In this document: positions 6,502 through 14,427 of the stretch, piece by piece
Layout: each line of letters opens with the position of its first letter
Position numbering within the stretch: the first letter of the stretch is position 1
From: a virus
Direction: 5' to 3' (one strand)
Length of the DNA stretch: 64,000 nucleotides
IMG/VR virus record: IMGVR_UViG_3300020731_000016
Span: 1 to 64,000 of that record
Notes under the pieces: model-generated
Database searches by the model: none
What the model was told of the DNA's origin: nothing
Seen by the model: the letters and a program-made list of their open reading frames with translations, nothing else
Program-made: the position numbers and the translations under genes

Positions 6502-7719
6502 TTATTTTTTTAAAAATAATAAACATTTTTTTAATACTTCTTCTTTATTACCCCATCTATATTCGGAATCCCATATAACTAAAACATCAAACCCATTTTG
6601 TTTTGCACAATTTAATTTTAATTCATCTTTATCCCACATCTCTTGTGCTGTAATGGTTTTTATAAACGGATGTGGATAATCATCAGCTTTATATTTATTT
6701 GGATTTCCATGAAACATATCACCATGAAATTCAATTATCCGTTTATTTTTAATATCGGTAAAATCATATAACCAAACACCACCTTCTTTTTTAGTTAATT
6801 TAAACTCACTATTATGTGTTGCGAAATGAACTTTATCCCTATTACTAATATCATATATTTCTAAAATTTTATAGAACAAATCTTGAGATATTTTAGAATA
6901 TCCAATAACTATATTACCATTGGTTAATAACGATTTTAACCATTTATTTTGTCTTTCAGTAAAACGTTTTTTACCTTCTTCTTCACCATACTTTGCAATG
7001 CATTTTTCAAGACTAAAAGTTGACTGATGTTCTGATACATTTTGTTTTGCATCTTCTTTTGAATAACCTTTATTAACCCAATATTCTATATTGGATGGAA
7101 TTAGTCTTTTTTCAAAATCAACTTGTTTCGCAGATTCAGTTTGGTTTTTACTAATAATGTCTTTTGCCTCATTTTCAGAACACCCCTTATTAACCCAGAA
7201 TTCAGAATTTGTTGGTGTTAAACAAATACGTTTTATTTCTTCTTCGGTGTAACCTTTATCAGCTAACATTTTTTTAGATTTACCATGATAAGTTTTAACA
7301 CATTTAGATGATTTTTGTTGCTGTTTAGATATTTCTTTATTAGCTTCTTCTATAGAATAACCCTTATTTATCCAATATTCCTTACATAAACGATTCCTTT
7401 GTTTTAATTCTTCATTACGTTTATCCAATTCAACCAAAGCGTCTTTATCATTCCAACCACGTTCAATCCAATATCCTAATTCTCCCCATTTTTTAGTTTT
7501 AAAACCATAATTTTTAACCAACCAACCACGCATTAACGATAACGAAACAACACCTTCTTGTTCTTGTAATTTAATTATTAATGATTCCATTTCTTTTTTA
7601 ATCGTTTCATTATCGTAGCGTATGTTTTTATCTAATTTTAAAACATGGTCTTTAAACGTTTCTAAATCTGGAAACACTTCAGTCACTTCTTTAATTCCTT
7701 TACTTGTTTTTATCTTCAT
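6502..7719 (-). CDS. Vsr-like homing endonuclease inside the broken chaperone gene
   Basis: 405 aa. The middle contains repeats of about 45 residues with the core [YF]W[IV]NKG[YC]S..EA, at about residues 116, 176 and 212; these probably read DNA. The C-terminus is a Vsr/EDxHD-like nuclease: RIIEFHGDMFHGNP, then TAQEMWDKDELKLNCAKQNG and a final strand VLVIWDSEYRW. This type of gene between two split-intein halves was described for 'fractured genes' in marine metagenomes. It lies 46 bases after the N-half and 26 bases before the C-half. Confidence 0.8.
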   Translation of the reverse strand: MKIKTSKGIKEVTEVFPDLETFKDHVLKLDKNIRYDNETIKKEMESLIIKLQEQEGVVSLSLMRGWLVKNYGFKTKKWGELGYWIERGWNDKDALVELDKRNEELKQRNRLCKEYWINKGYSIEEANKEISKQQQKSSKCVKTYHGKSKKMLADKGYTEEEIKRICLTPTNSEFWVNKGCSENEAKDIISKNQTESAKQVDFEKRLIPSNIEYWVNKGYSKEDAKQNVSEHQSTFSLEKCIAKYGEEEGKKRFTERQNKWLKSLLTNGNIVIGYSKISQDLFYKILEIYDISNRDKVHFATHNSEFKLTKKEGGVWLYDFTDIKNKRIIEFHGDMFHGNPNKYKADDYPHPFIKTITAQEMWDKDELKLNCAKQNGFDVLVIWDSEYRWGNKEEVLKKCLLFLKK

Positions 7720-7733
7720 GACATATATTTTAT

Positions 7734-7741
7734 AATAAATA
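7734..7741 (-). promoter_or_regulatory. TATTTATT motif
   Basis: 14 bases upstream of the Vsr-like homing gene (7719). Confidence 0.3.
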
Positions 7742-7765
7742 TCATGAAGTTTTAAAAAGTTAGGA

Positions 7766-9103
7766 CTAATTGGTGTCGGGTACTATATTTTTTATATCAA
7801 TCGTTTTTATCTCACCAGTTACTTTGTTTCTAACAGTTATTTTTGTATCACCACAAATACACTTACCAACACCAGTAGAACCTAAGAACATAAATGAACC
7901 GATTGGTTTATTTGTATCTTTAATTCCCACTCTATTTCTTCTGATAGATTTTGCAATTATTGAAATTGCTTCTTCTTGACCGATAACTTTCTTATTAAGA
8001 ATTTCTTCCATCTTTAAAAGTTTTTCAGTTTCCTTATTGTCAAGTTTTGCAATCGGAACACCGGTCATTTCTGTTATGATATGATAAACATCATCAACTG
8101 AAATTACTTTTTTATTTAATTTACATTCTTCCTCAAATTTGGCTTTGATTTCAATTATTTTATTTGCCAATTTCTTTCCTTCATCTCTCAATCTTGCTGC
8201 ATCTTCAAAATTCTGACTTCTTACAACCAATTTCTTTTGCTCATTGATTTTTTCAATTTCAGCATTAATTTTATCAACTTCTTCTGGTAGTTTTGTTGAG
8301 ATCTTCTTTTCTGAACCCAATTCATCCATTATATCAATTGATTTATCAGGAAATTGTCTATCTGTAATAAATCTACCAGATAATTTAACAATGGTTTCTA
8401 TAACATCATCATTATATGATACCATATGGAAATTCTCATAAGAAGTTTTTAAGTTCTTTAAGATTTCTATTGTTTCCAATTCTGTTGGTTCATTAAGAAT
8501 AATCTTTTGGAATCTTCTTACCAAAGCAGAATCTTTTTCGATATGTTTTTTATATTCATCGAAAGTCGTTGCTCCGATGCATTGTATTTCACCACGTGCC
8601 AAAGCGGGTTTAAGGATATTTGCTGCATCCATTGCACCACTTGCATTGCCAGCACCTACCATTGTATGTAATTCATCAATGAATACAATAACGTTGGTAA
8701 CACCTTCCAATTCATTTAAGATTGCTTTAATACGTTCTTCAAATTGTCCTCTGTATTTTGTACCAGCAACTAATGAGGTTAAATCCAAGGACATGATTCT
8801 TTTATCTAATAGATTAGAAGGACAATCACCTTTATATATCATTAGTGCAAGTTTTTCAACTAATGCAGATTTACCAACACCCGCATCACCAACAATAACT
8901 GCATTGTTCTTCTTCTTACGAGATAGAATTTGTGCAATACGTTTAACTTCTAAATCTCTACCTATAATAGGGTCAATCTTTCCTTCCTCTGCCAACTTAA
9001 CAAGGTCTCTGGAAAAATTATCCAAAATAGGTGTGTTTGAACCCTTCTTAGTTTTTTTAGGGTTAGTGGGTTGTTGACCCTCTTCGTAATAATCTACTGA
9101 CAT
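7766..9103 (-). CDS. ClpC-like AAA+ chaperone, N-terminal half, with split-intein N-part
   Basis: 445 aa from ATG 9103. It has no Clp N-domain: first-domain Walker A (GDAGVGKS) is already at residues 72-79. Walker B VIVFIDELHTM and VRRFQKI follow. A short UVR-type middle region (EKINEQKK...DAARLRDEGKKL) resembles ClpC more than ClpB. A second AAA+ domain starts and stops within its Walker A, GSTGVGK. Residues 415-445 are a 31-residue intein N-part beginning with Cys, and then the frame stops. Function requires trans-splicing to the 5255-6475 product. Confidence 0.85.
   Translation of the reverse strand: MSVDYYEEGQQPTNPKKTKKGSNTPILDNFSRDLVKLAEEGKIDPIIGRDLEVKRIAQILSRKKKNNAVIVGDAGVGKSALVEKLALMIYKGDCPSNLLDKRIMSLDLTSLVAGTKYRGQFEERIKAILNELEGVTNVIVFIDELHTMVGAGNASGAMDAANILKPALARGEIQCIGATTFDEYKKHIEKDSALVRRFQKIILNEPTELETIEILKNLKTSYENFHMVSYNDDVIETIVKLSGRFITDRQFPDKSIDIMDELGSEKKISTKLPEEVDKINAEIEKINEQKKLVVRSQNFEDAARLRDEGKKLANKIIEIKAKFEEECKLNKKVISVDDVYHIITEMTGVPIAKLDNKETEKLLKMEEILNKKVIGQEEAISIIAKSIRRNRVGIKDTNKPIGSFMFLGSTGVGKCICGDTKITVRNKVTGEIKTIDIKNIVPDTN
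7769..7861 (-). mobile_element. Split intein, N-part (ClpC-like protein)
   Basis: 31 residues: Cys1, ITVRNKVTGEIK, then IDIKNIVPDTN. The insertion lies between Lys and Thr of the Walker A motif GVGK/T. It is very similar to the N-part in the terminase gene (18216-18308). Confidence 0.8.
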
Positions 9104-9122
9104 AATTAAAATTTTATTTGTG

Positions 9123-9153
9123 CAAACATAACCCAAAAAATAATCCAAACAAA
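9123..9153 (-). promoter_or_regulatory. Bacteroidota-type promoter
   Basis: Minus strand TTTG (9153-9150), 19-base spacer, TATGTTTG (9130-9123), 19 bases upstream of the chaperone ATG. This fits the TAnnTTTG consensus. Confidence 0.6.
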
Positions 9154-9256
9154 ATATTTTTTTATTTTTGTCAAATTGTCAAACATATATGTCAAAAAGT
9201 CCATTTTTTTTATTTGGTATTTAAATTGATAATTTATGAGAAAAAATTAATAAATT

Positions 9257-9628
9257 ATGTTAACAAGAATCAGAAGTCCATTTTTTGACACATTAGAGTC
9301 AATTTTAGAACAAACTAACTTCAATGAGAGAAGTTATAATTCCTCAATAACTAATGTAACAGAGAATAATTATCAGGTTTTAGTATCAGTTCCCGGTTTA
9401 TCTAAGGATGATATTAAAATCACGATTAAGGATGGTTTATTAACCGTTTCTTATGATAAACCAAAGGAAAGTAAAAATCCATTTGTTGGATCATTTAAGA
9501 AGACATTCTCATTACCGGAGGATGGGGATGAGGGTAATATTACTGGAAAGGTCGAGAACGGGGTGGTGGAAATTTCAATTCCTAAAGTTCAGAAAAAATC
9601 CACAGAACGTATAATTGTGGTTAAATAA
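9257..9628 (+). CDS. Hsp20/alpha-crystallin small heat shock protein
   Basis: 123 aa. The alpha-crystallin domain spans about residues 32-123: VTENNYQVLVSVPGLSKDD, GLLTVSYDK, FKKTFSLPE and ENGVVEISIPK, ending with a short IIVVK tail in place of the usual I-x-I. It holds unfolding proteins for refolding. Related Hsp20 proteins are common in T4-like phages. It is divergent from the ClpC-like gene, so the pair could form a small phage chaperone unit, and it is closed by a terminator. Confidence 0.93.
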   Translation: MLTRIRSPFFDTLESILEQTNFNERSYNSSITNVTENNYQVLVSVPGLSKDDIKITIKDGLLTVSYDKPKESKNPFVGSFKKTFSLPEDGDEGNITGKVENGVVEISIPKVQKKSTERIIVVK

Positions 9629-9631
9629 ATT

Positions 9632-9660
9632 AAAACCCTCAATAAAATGAGGGTTTTTTT
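9632..9660 (+). terminator. Terminator after hsp20
   Basis: Stem CCCTCA/TGAGGG (9636-9641 with 9648-9653), preceded by AAAA and followed by seven T. Confidence 0.85.
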
Positions 9661-9672
9661 TATTTAATGGAA

Positions 9673-9680
9673 TATTTATA
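9673..9680 (+). promoter_or_regulatory. TATTTATA motif
   Basis: 13 bases upstream of the ATG at 9694. Confidence 0.4.
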
Positions 9681-9693
9681 TAAAAAAATATTA

Positions 9694-10413
9694 ATGAAAA
9701 AATCTGCATTGAATGAGGAAATAGTTAGAATCAAGAGTATGATGTCTAAACTAATGAATGAACAAAGTACACCTAATCCAACTATAGTAAAAAATTTGGG
9801 TAATATATTAAAATCAGTTCAAAGTAATAATGGTGTTATAAAAGACCCTAATAGTATGTATAATGGTCAATCAATTGTGGATCTTTATAACAATAATACA
9901 TTATCTGATGCTGATTTTAAAGCTGCATTAGAATATAATAAAACTGGTACAATACCAACAACTACTTCAACACAAACAGCTCAAACAGAACCACAAGAAA
10001 AAGGTTATAATTATAAAGTTAAGACAATTGCAAAATGGTTAAAAACTGTTGGTGATACTAATGGAGTAATTAAAGACCCAACTAGTATTTACAATGGTAA
10101 GTCATTATATGATCTTATGAATAATGATAAGTCTTTTGCGGATGCTGTTTCAACTGCATCAGATTATAATAAAACAGGAAATATTACCCCATATAATTCA
10201 CCTGAACCTGAAACAATATATCAAGTAAGTGATAGAATTAAAGAAATTGCAGGATGGTTAAAAACAAATCCAGATGGTACTATGATAAGTGGTCCATTTA
10301 AAGGTCAGACATTCCAAGAAATGTTAGGTTCACCTAATCGTCCTTCTGGTGCTGAATTAAATGCCGCAAGTAAATATAATGAGTTAATAAAAAAAAGTAA
10401 CATTAAAAATTAA
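9694..10413 (+). CDS. Tagged three-repeat protein (internal head candidate)
   Basis: 239 aa from ATG 9694; the upstream in-frame ATG overlaps the motif at 9673. It begins MKKSALNEEIVRIKSMM, a helical terminal peptide shared with other proteins here, with candidate cleavage after LMNE (residues 20-23). The rest is three imperfect repeats of about 60 residues with the pattern IxWLKT..G.IKDP.S.YNG.SL.DL, then YNKTG. Function unknown; a virion or packaged role is inferred from the tag. It is flanked by terminators, so it is a single-gene unit. Confidence 0.7.
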   Translation: MKKSALNEEIVRIKSMMSKLMNEQSTPNPTIVKNLGNILKSVQSNNGVIKDPNSMYNGQSIVDLYNNNTLSDADFKAALEYNKTGTIPTTTSTQTAQTEPQEKGYNYKVKTIAKWLKTVGDTNGVIKDPTSIYNGKSLYDLMNNDKSFADAVSTASDYNKTGNITPYNSPEPETIYQVSDRIKEIAGWLKTNPDGTMISGPFKGQTFQEMLGSPNRPSGAELNAASKYNELIKKSNIKN

Positions 10414-10434
10414 AATAATCTAAATTAACATATT

Positions 10435-10461
10435 AAACCCTCCAATAATGGAGGGTTTTTT
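10435..10461 (+). terminator. Terminator
   Basis: Stem CCCTCC/GGAGGG (10438-10443 with 10450-10455) followed by TTTTTTAT. Confidence 0.8.
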
Positions 10462-10500
10462 ATTTAATAATATTTTACTATCTTTATAAAAAACAAATTT

Positions 10501-10743
10501 ATGGCAATTTTAAAAGAAACAATTAATGGTGTTATGATTGAGGTTGATATTAATTCAACTAACTTAAAAAATGGAAAATATAACACACAAACAGAGGATT
10601 TAACGATGACATTCAATAATGGAAGTATTTATGAATATAATAAAGTTCCTTGGGATTTATTCACCAAATTTAGATTGGCAGAATCTCATGGTAAATTCTT
10701 TAACGAGAATATTGCAAGAAAATTTACTTATAAAAAACTATAA
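10501..10743 (+). CDS. KTSC-domain protein, 80 aa
   Basis: It matches the KTSC pattern: an early strand with SxN (here NSTNL), LTMTFNNGSIYEYNKVPW, then F..AESHGKFFNENI and a final aromatic. KTSC domains occur alone in many phages; their biochemical role is unknown. The stop codon overlaps the ATG of the next gene (TAATG), suggesting coupled translation. Confidence 0.75.
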   Translation: MAILKETINGVMIEVDINSTNLKNGKYNTQTEDLTMTFNNGSIYEYNKVPWDLFTKFRLAESHGKFFNENIARKFTYKKL

Positions 10744-11489
10744 TGAAATTATTTGAAGAATTAATAGAAGATAAGGAATTAGACAAGAAGATTGTTAATA
10801 CATTTAGGATGAAGAATTCTTTATGTCAGGACATATTTAACGGAACATCAATGAAAGATGATGTTAAAAATTCTCTTATAAAAATTTCAGATAATTTTAT
10901 TGATTCTTTGGGTATTGAATTTTTCATACATGACGTTATTTTAACCGGGTCATTAGCAAATTATAATTGGTCTGAGTATTCTGATGTTGATTTACATATT
11001 TTAATTGATTTTAAGGAAACTGATTATAATTTGGATATGTTAAAAGAATTCTTTGATGCAAAAAAAGATATTTGGAACGAACAACATAAAATAACAATTA
11101 AAGGTTTTGATGTTGAAATATATGTTCAAGATGTAAATGAGGAACACGTATCTTCTGGTGTTTATTCTGTACTTCATAATAAATGGATAGTTAAACCAAA
11201 TAGAAAAAACCCTAATATTGACGATAATAAAATTCTTAACAAATCAGAGGAGTTAGCAAAGAAAATAGATGATTTAATTGATAAATCAAAAGAGGGTAAA
11301 GATGTGTCTAAAGAACTTGAAAGATTAAGAAAAAAAATAAAAAAGTTCAGACAAACCGGATTAACTGATGGTGGTGAATTTTCTTATGAGAATTTAACAT
11401 TCAAATTGTTGAGAAGAAATGGATATATTGGGAAACTTTTGGAATTAAAAAATAAAATAACAGACAATAAATTGTCCATAACACAATAA
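10743..11489 (+). CDS. Nucleotidyltransferase-fold protein
   Basis: 248 aa. The core of a polymerase-beta-type nucleotidyltransferase is visible: LTGSLANYNWSEYSDVDLHILIDF (about residues 62-85) with Gly-Ser and the Asp-x-Asp metal pair, and a third acidic strand at FDVEIYVQD. The C-terminal half is a charged coil, ending in GGEFSYENLTFKLLRRNGYI. Substrate unknown. Similar proteins occur in T4-like head-gene clusters. It starts MKLFEELIEDKEL, only loosely like the tag peptides. Confidence 0.7.
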   Translation: MKLFEELIEDKELDKKIVNTFRMKNSLCQDIFNGTSMKDDVKNSLIKISDNFIDSLGIEFFIHDVILTGSLANYNWSEYSDVDLHILIDFKETDYNLDMLKEFFDAKKDIWNEQHKITIKGFDVEIYVQDVNEEHVSSGVYSVLHNKWIVKPNRKNPNIDDNKILNKSEELAKKIDDLIDKSKEGKDVSKELERLRKKIKKFRQTGLTDGGEFSYENLTFKLLRRNGYIGKLLELKNKITDNKLSITQ

Positions 11490-11516
11490 ATATCTTATTT
11501 TTTCATATAATCAATG

Positions 11517-11524
11517 TATTTATA
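11517..11524 (+). promoter_or_regulatory. TATTTATA motif
   Basis: 42 bases upstream of ATG 11567, further away than most members. Confidence 0.3.
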
Positions 11525-11566
11525 TGATAAGAATAAATCTATTTATTTAATTAAAATTAAAAAAAA

Positions 11567-12721
11567 ATGGCAGAGTACAAACCACTAGGTAGTGAAAAGT
11601 TAGACGGAGATGATAAATTAAAAAGAATTCTCGAATTAACTTACTACAATACGAATAAGAAAACATCTTCAAATAAACCAGAATTAGTTGAGTCATCAGT
11701 TAAGGGTGGAATTTATGGTATCGTTAAAGAAAACGGTAGCTATTATATTAAACAAGGTTTAAATGAACAATCACTTGATTATATTGGTGGTATGTTTATG
11801 AAGAATAAGAACAGATTTAGTTCTTATGCTGAAGCATATAAAAAACTTGAATTTTTAAGAGGTCAAGAAAATTTGCAAGAAGCAACAAAATATGTTCTAA
11901 AACAATCTAAACCTCAACAAGAAGCTCCAATGGCAGCACCATCAATGGACGCTCCACCACCACCTCCTCCTGCACCAACTGATACCGCACCTGATGATAG
12001 TATGGATACACCTCCATCACCTGAAACTGGTGATGAACCAACTGGTGATGAAGATAATCAAGAAAGTAAACGTTCTGACTATATGGCGGAAATACAAAAA
12101 TTTTCAGGTAAACTTGGTCAAGAATTGAGAGATCAACATCAAAAAATGGAAAGTGATGATATTAAGTATGTTCTTAATATGATTATATCTGCGGTTGATT
12201 TGGATAAATTACATGATAAAGATAGAAAAAAGATTGCGAAAGAATTTGAACCAGAAGAAGAGGATGATTATAGATCAAATGATACAACAACACCTGAAGA
12301 ACCTGAAGATGATGTTCCAACTGAACCAACACCAGGTGGTGATTCAGAATTAGGTGAAGGTATTGATATGTTAGATGAATTTGTCAATACACCAATAGAA
12401 ACTGATGAAATTGATTTATCAAACTATGCTTTTGATGAGTTGGAAGAACAAGGTGAAGATAAAACCCATTATGATGATGAAGATGATTATGATGATTGGG
12501 AAAAAAATCCATATAGAGACGAACATGATATGTTAGGTGATAAAGAATGGGATGAAGATGAATTGGAAGACAATCCATTTATAGATAATGGATCAGATGA
12601 TGAGGAAGATTATCCAAATCCAGACGAAGAGGATGACATTCAAGAAATTGATTTAGATGAAATTAAAAATGAAATAAACAAACATATTACATCAACATTA
12701 GGAAAATACTTTAAATCATAA
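11567..12721 (+). CDS. Acidic virion-type protein, 384 aa
   Basis: It has a folded N-terminal part (about 1-110: SSVKGGIYGIVKENGSYYI, SYAEAYKKLEFLRGQ), then a Pro/Asp/Glu-rich linker with a PPPPPP run, a helical segment near 165-225, and a highly acidic tail ending INKHITSTLGKYF. Not recognised by name. Composition and position, ahead of terminase in a chain of overlapping genes, suggest a prohead core or internal head component. Confidence 0.65.
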   Translation: MAEYKPLGSEKLDGDDKLKRILELTYYNTNKKTSSNKPELVESSVKGGIYGIVKENGSYYIKQGLNEQSLDYIGGMFMKNKNRFSSYAEAYKKLEFLRGQENLQEATKYVLKQSKPQQEAPMAAPSMDAPPPPPPAPTDTAPDDSMDTPPSPETGDEPTGDEDNQESKRSDYMAEIQKFSGKLGQELRDQHQKMESDDIKYVLNMIISAVDLDKLHDKDRKKIAKEFEPEEEDDYRSNDTTTPEEPEDDVPTEPTPGGDSELGEGIDMLDEFVNTPIETDEIDLSNYAFDELEEQGEDKTHYDDEDDYDDWEKNPYRDEHDMLGDKEWDEDELEDNPFIDNGSDDEEDYPNPDEEDDIQEIDLDEIKNEINKHITSTLGKYFKS

Positions 12722-13119
12722 TGAATTTATTATACATCAACCAAATTGGTTCAGATTATAAAGGTCAAAAACAATATGAGTTTATTTTCAGTAAATCTAC
12801 TGAGATAGAAGTTGAGGAATGGTTTATAGTACCGGCATCATCTTCAAGTTATCCAATGTCTCCGGGTGTTGAATATATAGATCTTGTGGGTTTATTAAAA
12901 AATACAGATATTGACTTAGAACTTATTCAAAACTCCGATTATTTCGGAGTTATTGATGCTGTGGATGGTGTGGTATCTTTAGGTTGGGAAAAATTTGATT
13001 TTGATTCTGAATATCAAAGGTTAAGTTTTAAATTTGGAGAATCTTTAGATTCGGTTACAAAAAAATTAAAATCAAGAGGACACGAATTAATAAAAGAAGA
13101 AATAAAAATTGAAATATAA
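12721..13119 (+). CDS. Conserved-looking phage protein, 132 aa
   Basis: Mixed alpha/beta protein with no known motif (MNLLYINQIGSDYKGQKQYE; SLGWEKFDFDSEY). Start and stop overlap the neighbours by single bases (TAATG on both sides), so it is translated with 11567-12721 and 13119-14402 as one operon, most likely for head assembly. Confidence 0.65.
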   Translation: MNLLYINQIGSDYKGQKQYEFIFSKSTEIEVEEWFIVPASSSSYPMSPGVEYIDLVGLLKNTDIDLELIQNSDYFGVIDAVDGVVSLGWEKFDFDSEYQRLSFKFGESLDSVTKKLKSRGHELIKEEIKIEI

Positions 13120-14402
13120 TGAAAAGAAATGAATTAGTTGGTATCCTTATGAATGAAGGATTTTCCGAAAAGACTTTGGTTAATTTTAGTGATAAACAAC
13201 TTGTTACATTAGCAAGTAGAATATTATCAGAACAAACAACCCCAACATTAAAAGTTCCCAAAGGGTCACCTCAAGAAAAAGATGCAATGAATAAAAAACA
13301 ATCTTTTATTGCATATGAAAATGAATTAAAAGGTGGACAAAAGAAATTAGATAAAAATCACAATGGTAAACTTGATTCTCAAGATTTTAAAATTTTGAGA
13401 GGTCAAAAAAAATCTGATATAGAAGAAGTTAAAAAAAATACACCAAAAAAGAAATCAGAAACAATTTATGATAAGGCTTTAAAACATTATGGTGGTGAAA
13501 AAGGTGTATTAAAAATGTTTGATAAAGAAGCAAAAAGAATTGGAATTAAATCTAAAAGTGAAGTAAAGGAAGATGAAAAATGGATTCAAAAAGCAATTGA
13601 TCCATCTAAGAAAGGTGCATTGAAAAGGGCATTACATGTTCCACAAGATGAAAAAATACCAGCAGGTAAATTAAATGCTGCTGCAAAAAAAGGTGGTAAA
13701 TTGGGTCAAAGAGCAAGACTTGCAAAAACATTAAGAAAACTTGATGAGTCTAATTCTGAATTAAATGCTAAACGTAATTTACAATATGAATTAAGTGAAG
13801 CTGGTTGTTCTTCTGAAGATTTAAATACAAAGGATATTAATGAATTGGCAGATAAGTTTTCAAAAAAATCTCAAGGTGTAAAATCAGCACATGATTATTA
13901 CAAGAGAGTTACTGGAAAAGATATGTCAAAAATCAACGAAAATTTGGCAATTAAGAAATGGGTTCGTACATTAGCTGAAAATAATTATCATTCATTCACA
14001 TCAAAAAAAGAAATTATGAATTTAATCAGCGAAAAAATGAACGGTGCGGAAACAATGCAACCAATGCCAGCAAAAGCAAAAAAAGGACACAATGGTATTC
14101 CTGAATTTATGACTTATGATGCAATTAAATCATCAGGTAGTCCAGCAGTTGCTCCAACGAAACCAAAAACAAAACCCGGTACAAAACCTGCACAACCGAC
14201 AAAACCAAAGAAAACCCCATTTAATCCAGGACCAAAGGAAAACCCAGGACCTTCTGCAATGAGAGAAAACAGTCCAGCAGTTGCACCAACAAAACCAAAA
14301 ACAAAGCCTGGTACAAAACCTTCAACTCCAAGTAAACCGAAAAAAACTCCGTTTAACCCAGGACCAAAGGAAAATCCAGGACCTTCTGCTCATAAGAAAT
14401 AA
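13119..14402 (+). CDS. Lys/Pro-rich tagged protein with EF-hand-like loop (internal head candidate)
   Basis: 427 aa. It begins MKRNELVGILMNEGFSEKTL with a gp21-type site after LMNE, and another LSE near residue 38. An EF-hand or dockerin-like loop DKNHNGKLDSQDF lies near residues 75-87. The body is very Lys-rich with KKGGKLGQRARLAKTLRKL near 190. The C-terminus has two nearly identical 40-residue Pro/Lys repeats. Such basic, cleavable proteins fit DNA-associated internal head proteins. Function is inferred. Confidence 0.65.
   Translation: MKRNELVGILMNEGFSEKTLVNFSDKQLVTLASRILSEQTTPTLKVPKGSPQEKDAMNKKQSFIAYENELKGGQKKLDKNHNGKLDSQDFKILRGQKKSDIEEVKKNTPKKKSETIYDKALKHYGGEKGVLKMFDKEAKRIGIKSKSEVKEDEKWIQKAIDPSKKGALKRALHVPQDEKIPAGKLNAAAKKGGKLGQRARLAKTLRKLDESNSELNAKRNLQYELSEAGCSSEDLNTKDINELADKFSKKSQGVKSAHDYYKRVTGKDMSKINENLAIKKWVRTLAENNYHSFTSKKEIMNLISEKMNGAETMQPMPAKAKKGHNGIPEFMTYDAIKSSGSPAVAPTKPKTKPGTKPAQPTKPKKTPFNPGPKENPGPSAMRENSPAVAPTKPKTKPGTKPSTPSKPKKTPFNPGPKENPGPSAHKK
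14139..14390 (+). repeat. Two 120-bp direct repeats in a coding region
   Basis: Units 14139-14258 and 14271-14390 (period 132) encode SPAVAPTKPKTKPGTKP followed by TPFNPGPKENPGPSA. The near-identity at DNA level suggests recent duplication and an easy site for copy-number change. Confidence 0.85.
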
Positions 14403-14427
14403 TGATAAAAAAAATATTTTTAGTAAA

